Positions 12,965-16,830 of a stretch of DNA of 16,830 nucleotides are shown here, piece after piece. The DNA is from Actinobacteria bacterium UBA2279 (GTDB taxonomy: Bacteria; Actinomycetota; Coriobacteriia; Anaerosomatales; Anaerosomataceae), in NCBI GenBank assembly GCA_002347365.1, contig DDWT01000012.1, forward strand, positions 198,221-215,050. The letters are read 5' to 3'. The notes below the pieces were generated by a model, which saw nothing but the letters and a program-made list of their open reading frames with translations, was not told the origin of the DNA and did not search any database. The position numbers and the translations under genes were made by a program. Within the stretch, counting starts at the first letter, position 1. Each line of letters starts with the position of its first letter.

Positions 12965-14352
12965 GGCACGTCTATGCGCGGCAACGTGATGGTGAACACG
13001 GCGCCGGTCGCATCGGTACGATTGCGCGCGGTGATCGATCCGTCGTGCAGATCGAGCAGCCGCTTGGTTATCGCAAGCCCAAGACCGCTGCCGCCGCTGA
13101 CGTCGCTCCGTTTCCCCTGAGCGCGCCAGAAACGGTCGAAGACCCGGTCCACATCCTGCTCCCGGATGCCGGGTCCGGTGTCGGTGACCGAGATGAGCAC
13201 GGCGGCGCCCACAGGCCATGCCCGCAGGTTGATGCTGCCGTTCTCGGGAGTGTGTGTGACAGCGTTGCGGACGATATTGCCCAGCGCCTGGTCGAGCAGT
13301 TCCGGGTCGCCCGAGACCCACAGGTCATCGTCCGCATCCACCGTCACGGTGCGGTCGCCCATCGCGAGCGTCCGCCCGCGCGCCTCCTTGAGCAGGGCCG
13401 CCACCTGGAGTGGCTGCCGGGCAAGAGCCGCGCCGCTCTCGATCCGGGAGAGTGCGAGCAGGTCGTTGACCATGCGCTCCATGCGGGTCAACTCCCTGCG
13501 CATCGCCCTCATCGCGGCATCGCGGCTCTCTGCGCTCACTCGCGGGTGTTCGAGCAGCTCGAGGTTGCCGCTGACGACGGCGAGCGGTGTGCGCAGCTCA
13601 TGCGAGGCGTCGGCGATGAAGTGTCGCTGGTCGGCGAAGGCCGCCTCCAGGCGTCCGAGCATCCCGTTGACGCTTCGCACCATCGCACCGACTTCGTCGT
13701 CAGGGCCGTCGTAGGCGATGCGCTCGCCGAGCGAAGCCTGCGTGACCTCGCCCGTGGTGCGCGCCACGTCTCGCAGCGGTGAGAGTGTGACTCGGGCTAC
13801 CCACACGGAGAGGGAGGCTCCCACGGCGATCACCACCAGGCCGGACAGCGCAAGCGTCCACGCAAGCTCGGCTGCGACGGCACTCGCGTAGGCAAGCGCA
13901 AGGCCCGCTTCGAAGACCGCGATCGGCGTGCCCTCAGTATCGAGCAAGGGCGTGTTCGCGACCCGGTACGCGATCCCGTCCACGCGTACGGTCGTGAATC
14001 CCATCGCGGGCATATCGGGTCCTTGCGCCTCCTCGATGCGGATGTCGGAGTTGGAGATGACGCGCCCGTCGGCGAGCTTGACCACGAGCACGGGACGCTG
14101 GTCCCCGGTGCTGATCGACCGGTTCTGCAGGTAGGTCCGCGCCGTCTCGGGCAGCGATGTCGTGTCCACAGATGCGATGGCTGCCGAGAACGCCTCGGTC
14201 TCCCGCAGCAGCTGTCTGTCGATGTCGGCCTCGAGCCCGCTGCTGACCGCCAGATACGCCGAGACGGACACGGCAGTCACGCCGAGAAACAGCATCACGA
14301 TCGTGGCGAGCGCGACTCTCCGCCCGGCGGTGAGCCCCCTACGCGCGGACAC
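12961..14352 (-). CDS. Sensor histidine kinase of a two-component system
   Basis: This membrane histidine kinase is the partner of the response regulator gene just upstream. From GTG 14352 it has about 463 residues. It has a first transmembrane helix at 8-33, an extracytoplasmic sensor part of roughly 115 residues, a second transmembrane helix near 150-172 and a HAMP linker. The HisKA domain follows with ASHELRTPL (phospho-accepting His251), then an HATPase domain with NIVRNAVTHT (N box), DTGPGI, FDRFWR and GSGLGLAI. All catalytic boxes are intact. I prefer the GTG because GGAG lies nine bases upstream; ATG 14406 in the same frame lacks a ribosome site and would add 18 residues. The overlap with the regulator gene is 14 bases. 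The signal sensed is not evident. The cytochrome in the same operon makes a redox or electron-acceptor signal a reasonable guess. Confidence 0.93.
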   Translation of the reverse strand: MSARRGLTAGRRVALATIVMLFLGVTAVSVSAYLAVSSGLEADIDRQLLRETEAFSAAIASVDTTSLPETARTYLQNRSISTGDQRPVLVVKLADGRVISNSDIRIEEAQGPDMPAMGFTTVRVDGIAYRVANTPLLDTEGTPIAVFEAGLALAYASAVAAELAWTLALSGLVVIAVGASLSVWVARVTLSPLRDVARTTGEVTQASLGERIAYDGPDDEVGAMVRSVNGMLGRLEAAFADQRHFIADASHELRTPLAVVSGNLELLEHPRVSAESRDAAMRAMRRELTRMERMVNDLLALSRIESGAALARQPLQVAALLKEARGRTLAMGDRTVTVDADDDLWVSGDPELLDQALGNIVRNAVTHTPENGSINLRAWPVGAAVLISVTDTGPGIREQDVDRVFDRFWRAQGKRSDVSGGSGLGLAITKRLLDLHDGSITARNRTDATGAVFTITLPRIDVP

Positions 14353-15004
14353 GGTAGCCCGCTCCGCGGACCGTCTCGATGACCGAGGGCTCGTCGGGCC
14401 TATCAAGCTTGCGGCGCAGGTAGCTCACGTAGACGTCGACGATGTTGCTCTCGGTGTCGAAGCCGAAGCCCCATACAGAGTCGAGGATCTGCTGGCGGGA
14501 AAGCACCTGTCCCGGGTGACGCATGAGGTATTCGAGTAGCTGGAACTCGCGGGAAGGCAGGTCCACCTGCGCCCCCTCGCGCGTTGCCACGCGCGTCTTG
14601 GTATCGAGCTCGAGCTCGAGTGTCCGCAGCACACGGGAGCTTGACTGCCCGTGGCGAGCAGCAGCCCTGACGCGCGCGGCAAGCTCCGCGAACGCGAACG
14701 GCTTGACGAGGTAGTCGTCGGCACCCAGGTCCAGCAGCGTGACCTTGTCGTCGATCTCGCCCAGCGCACTGACGACGATCACGGGTGTCTCGGTATCGCG
14801 CGTCCGGATAGCTGCGAGCACGTCTCGGCCATTGCTATCCGGGAGCAGCAGGTCGAGCAGGATGAGGTCGTAGGTGTGCGCGAAGGCCAGAGCGTGACCT
14901 TCCGCTGCGGTGGACGCCCGTTCCACAGCGTGACCTTCGGCGCCGAGCCCCTTCGCGATGAAGGAGGCGATACCGTCCTCGTCCTCGATGAGCAAGATCC
15001 TCAC
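14339..15004 (-). CDS. OmpR-family response regulator
   Basis: This is a DNA-binding response regulator of about 221 residues. The receiver domain has the acidic pocket EDED, phospho-accepting Asp51 in LILLDLLLPD, Ser79 in VVSA and Lys101 in LVKPF. The C-terminal winged helix is of the OmpR/PhoB type, with LPSREFQLLEYLMRHPG and the ending YLRRKLD, then VIETVRGAGYRVRA. I chose GTG 15004 because GGAAGGGG lies four bases upstream. The longer ATG 15028 would add eight residues and has no ribosome site. The gene follows the small acidic protein gene by about 30 bases and overlaps the kinase gene, so it is transcribed with both. Its targets may include the operon itself; no repeated binding site could be identified upstream of the cytochrome gene by eye. 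Confidence 0.94.
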   Translation of the reverse strand: MRILLIEDEDGIASFIAKGLGAEGHAVERASTAAEGHALAFAHTYDLILLDLLLPDSNGRDVLAAIRTRDTETPVIVVSALGEIDDKVTLLDLGADDYLVKPFAFAELAARVRAAARHGQSSSRVLRTLELELDTKTRVATREGAQVDLPSREFQLLEYLMRHPGQVLSRQQILDSVWGFGFDTESNIVDVYVSYLRRKLDRPDEPSVIETVRGAGYRVRA

Positions 15005-15034
15005 GCGGCCCCTTCCGGCGGTGGGCATGCGGGC

Positions 15035-15400
15035 TCAGTCGTCCGACTCCTCAGAAGAGTCGGTATTCACTGATGATTCCCACTCGTCGGAGTCGTGGGA
15101 CGTCTCGTCATCGTCGGAGTCGCGCACCTCCGGCCTGACGACCTCGCGGTCGTCGCTCTCGTGATCGCCCGACACTGTCGCAGGCGGCACCGGCGGTGCC
15201 GTGGGCTCCAGGCTGTCCGTCGGCCCCGGTGCGATCGGTGCGGCCGTAGCCGTGGCAGCCGGGATGACGATGGTCGGCAACTCGGCACTCGATGGACGAC
15301 CGAGGCCCGGGACAGTGGCTGCGAGGGCCACGGCGCCCATCAGCAGCACGGCGGCGGCGGCCGCCCCCACCACAGCGACCGTTGTCCTTCTAAGCTTCAT
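15035..15400 (-). CDS. Small exported protein with Pro/Ala linker and highly acidic Ser/Asp/Glu tail
   Basis: I do not recognise a family. The 121-residue product starts with MKLRR and a hydrophobic stretch at residues 7-28 ending in ALAA, so it is a secreted protein or one with an N-terminal membrane anchor. Residues 29-77 are rich in Pro, Ala and Thr and look unstructured. The last 44 residues hold 20 Asp or Glu, many Ser and only three Arg. Such a tail could bind divalent metal or basic partners; this is inference. A GGAG site lies five bases before the ATG. The gene starts 15 bases after the cytochrome gene stop and is followed by the response regulator gene, so it is part of the same operon. 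It could act as an accessory ligand for the sensor kinase or as an electrostatic partner of the cytochrome. The reading frame is well supported by context, its function is not. Confidence 0.72.
   Translation of the reverse strand: MKLRRTTVAVVGAAAAAVLLMGAVALAATVPGLGRPSSAELPTIVIPAATATAAPIAPGPTDSLEPTAPPVPPATVSGDHESDDREVVRPEVRDSDDDETSHDSDEWESSVNTDSSEESDD
15043..15063 (-). other. Stem-loop at the 3' end of the acidic protein gene
   Basis: CCGACTC (15043-15049) and GAGTCGG (15057-15063) form a perfect seven-pair stem around a seven-base loop. In the minus-strand transcript it lies about 40 bases before the response regulator start. There is no T-run, so it is not an intrinsic terminator. It could stabilise or segment the mRNA between the abundant upstream genes and the regulator. 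Confidence 0.4.
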
Positions 15401-15415
15401 CGGCTCCGCCTCACG

Positions 15416-16672
15416 CTAGTCGGGGTTGTTCGAGTCATGGCACTTCAAGCACGAGTATGACGAGTACCCGCTTGGATGACAGTTCGCGCAGGCGAAGCTC
15501 CGGTAGGTGTGCTCACCGCCGGGGACCCTGGGATGATTGAATGTCGCGCTGCCCCACGATGCACTCGGCGTATGGCAGCTGGAACACGCGGTGCCATAGT
15601 GGCCGCGGGGCGCCGAGTGGCAACTCGCGCAGCTCGTGGACGTGGGGTGCTTGAACTTCCAGCTCACGCCGGTCTGGTGGCATGACGAGCATGTTGCCGA
15701 GGAGTGTCCGGACGGCTTGGTGTGGCAGCTTGTGCAGCTCGTGGAGGCCGCCGGGTGAACGAACTTCCAGCTCACACCCGTCGCGTGGCACGTAGCGCAT
15801 GCCTCTACGGAGTGTCCCGACGGGCTGGTATGGCAGTCCACGCAGTTCGCTTCGGCGGCAGGGTGCGTGAACACGGTGGCGGCGAATGCGGTGGCAGGAT
15901 CGTGACAGCTCGAACACGTGCCGTCGTAGTGTCCGTCAGGGGCCGTGTGGCACTCGGCGCACTCGGTATCCGTGGGATGTGAGAACTGCCATGCCGAGTC
16001 GGTCGTATGGCACGTGAGGCATGTCTCGGCGGTAGTGGTCGTGTGCTGGTCAGGCTCGGTATGGCATGACGCACAGCCAGTCGCCGCGAGGTCGTGGCAG
16101 GACGAGCACGTGACCGGCGCGTGGCCGTCGAGGTTAGCGACGCCGCTGCCGACCTCGGCGACCTTCTGGGACTGGATCCGGCTGTAGGCCGCAGGGTCGA
16201 GGATCCCGGCGTCGGCCAGTGCGGAGGAGGTGACCGTGTGACCGACGCCGGAGTGGCACGAGACACAGGTCTTGCCGGCGCGATGTGTCTCGTGGTCGAA
16301 ATCGGCGATGCCCGGGTCGATGGTTCCGCCGTGGCATGACAGGCAGCGATCGTCAGGCACCTCGGCAGAGCCCGGGAACGTGGGGTCCTGGGTGAAGTGG
16401 ATGTAGACCTCCTGCAGCGCCACCGCTTTGTGCGACACCTGCGCGGCGAGGCCCGGGTCGACATGGCAGGTGACGCAGTCGACCGAAGCGTGTGGCCCCG
16501 CGGTCCATGCTTCGTAGAAGGGAGTCATCTCGTGGCAGGAGTTGCAGAAGGCGGGCTTGCTGGTAGCTTGAGTCGCCACGACCATGCTCGCAACGAGCGC
16601 GATGACCACGCCGAGGAAGATCAGCGCAGTCCGGAGTCTGTTGTGACGCATTCGCGCAAGCAGGCTTCGCAT
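15416..16672 (-). CDS. NapC/NirT-type multihaem c-type cytochrome with 17 CXXCH sites
   Basis: This membrane-anchored electron carrier has 418 residues. Residues 15-34 form one N-terminal transmembrane helix, directly followed by KPAFCNSCHEMTPFYEAW, the first haem region of NapC/NirT quinol dehydrogenases. I count 17 CXXCH haem-binding motifs, the first at residues 43-47 and the last a few residues before the C-terminus. The first four resemble a NapC/NirT domain. The rest lie in a string of haem-rich repeats carrying PxGH and WxFxHP motifs. The protein would face outside the membrane and probably passes electrons from menaquinol to an external acceptor. I chose ATG 16672 with GGAACGGAC upstream; an in-frame ATG at 16762 would add 30 non-hydrophobic residues before the anchor and is unlikely. 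It heads an operon with an acidic protein and a two-component system. Confidence 0.92.
   Translation of the reverse strand: MRSLLARMRHNRLRTALIFLGVVIALVASMVVATQATSKPAFCNSCHEMTPFYEAWTAGPHASVDCVTCHVDPGLAAQVSHKAVALQEVYIHFTQDPTFPGSAEVPDDRCLSCHGGTIDPGIADFDHETHRAGKTCVSCHSGVGHTVTSSALADAGILDPAAYSRIQSQKVAEVGSGVANLDGHAPVTCSSCHDLAATGCASCHTEPDQHTTTTAETCLTCHTTDSAWQFSHPTDTECAECHTAPDGHYDGTCSSCHDPATAFAATVFTHPAAEANCVDCHTSPSGHSVEACATCHATGVSWKFVHPAASTSCTSCHTKPSGHSSATCSSCHQTGVSWKFKHPTSTSCASCHSAPRGHYGTACSSCHTPSASWGSATFNHPRVPGGEHTYRSFACANCHPSGYSSYSCLKCHDSNNPD
15590..16030 (-). repeat. Tandem haem-binding repeats of about 36 residues within the cytochrome gene
   Basis: The protein segment repeats the pattern CxxCHxxPxGHxxxxCxxCHxxxxxWxFxHP. 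At DNA level the 15-mer GAACTTCCAGCTCAC occurs at 15653-15667 and again at 15761-15775, exactly 108 bases (36 codons) apart. A more diverged copy lies near 15985. Boundaries given are approximate. The pattern indicates growth of the haem chain by internal duplication. Confidence 0.75.
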
Positions 16673-16772
16673 GTTCGTCCGTTCCGGGGGGAGGGGAACT
16701 CGTGTATGAGCATCGGGCCTGTACGTGAGCACAAGATGAGCGTCTCGTGAGAGTCTTCTCATCCCGGCGGGT

Positions 16773-16801
16773 TTGACACCCGGGGGGCCGGTCGGGAGAA
16801 T
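16773..16801 (+). promoter_or_regulatory. Sigma70-like promoter pointing out of the right edge
   Basis: A perfect -35 hexamer TTGACA (16773-16778) is separated by 17 bases from GAGAAT (16796-16801), a four-of-six match to the -10 consensus. It points rightward, away from the minus-strand cytochrome operon. With a ribosome-site-like TGGAGG just downstream it probably drives a divergent gene starting at the window edge. The cytochrome gene's own promoter must lie in the same roughly 150-base gap but is not obvious. Confidence 0.5.
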
Positions 16802-16808
16802 ACCCCCC

Positions 16809-16830
16809 TGGAGGCGAATGGGTCCTGGTG
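16809..16830 (+). other. Possible ribosome site and start of a divergent gene cut by the window edge
   Basis: TGGAGG (16809-16814) is followed three bases later by ATG (16818) and an open frame (M-G-P-G) to the window end. The spacing is short and only four codons are visible, so this is a tentative start; a later start outside the window is equally possible. Confidence 0.25.

Noticed and set aside
12149..13321. Long minus-strand open frame (390 codons) across the end of selB and the kinase gene
   Set aside because: It is antisense to selB and in a wrong frame of the kinase gene, with Arg/Gly-rich low-quality protein; long spurious frames are expected in high-GC coding DNA.
16673..16762. Start of the cytochrome gene at ATG 16762
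   Set aside because: It would place 30 polar residues before the NapC/NirT-type membrane anchor; ATG 16672 fits the family and has a ribosome site.

Overview
The window is high-GC DNA, densely packed with genes, from what looks like an anaerobic actinobacterium. The clearest lineage marker is the run FtsB/DivIC-like protein, DUF501 protein, Ppx/GppA phosphatase (817-2791), an order I know from Actinomycetota. A selenocysteine (Sec) synthesis and decoding cluster and a 17-haem cytochrome point to an anaerobic respiratory lifestyle. A Coriobacteriia-like or related uncultured lineage is my inference; the window contains no phylogenetic marker that proves it.

Layout. (1) 1-672 is the 3' end of pyruvate kinase. 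(2) 817-2791 is the ftsB/divIC-DUF501-ppx cluster, with genes overlapping by a few bases, followed 9 nt later by a tRNA-Leu(UAA) gene (2801-2887). (3) 2992-8129 holds four same-strand genes: a corrinoid-binding protein, a TPR protein, a cytoplasmic protein resembling a glycoside hydrolase, and a degenerate-GGDEF/EAL protein. The first three are coupled through 4-base stop/start overlaps. (4) 8225-12964 is the selenium cluster selD, a YedF-like DsrE-fold protein, selA and selB. selD has an in-frame UGA at codon 18, at the usual active-site position, and a compact SECIS-like hairpin begins at the next base. SelD is therefore very probably a selenoprotein made by the machinery encoded beside it. 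The tRNA-Sec gene is not in the window. (5) On the minus strand, 16672 down to 12961, lie a NapC/NirT-type 17-haem cytochrome, a small exported protein with a very acidic tail, an OmpR-family response regulator and a sensor histidine kinase. They are packed like one operon. selB and the kinase gene converge and share the tetranucleotide CTAG as overlapping stop codons.

How the parts fit. The selenium genes make selenophosphate (SelD), convert Ser-tRNA(Sec) to Sec-tRNA(Sec) (SelA) and deliver it to UGA codons (SelB); the YedF-like protein is a known genomic companion of this pathway. The minus-strand operon probably links quinol oxidation to an extracytoplasmic multihaem chain and to a two-component system that may sense its state. 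The corrinoid/TPR/pseudo-hydrolase/EAL block is the least explained part. It combines a B12-dependent module, a protein-interaction scaffold, a carbohydrate-enzyme fold apparently lacking its catalytic nucleophile, and cyclic-di-GMP turnover. At the right edge a sigma70-like promoter points out of the window and may serve a divergent gene. No insertion sequence, CRISPR array or phage gene was seen, and no stretch over 300 bases lacks a gene.
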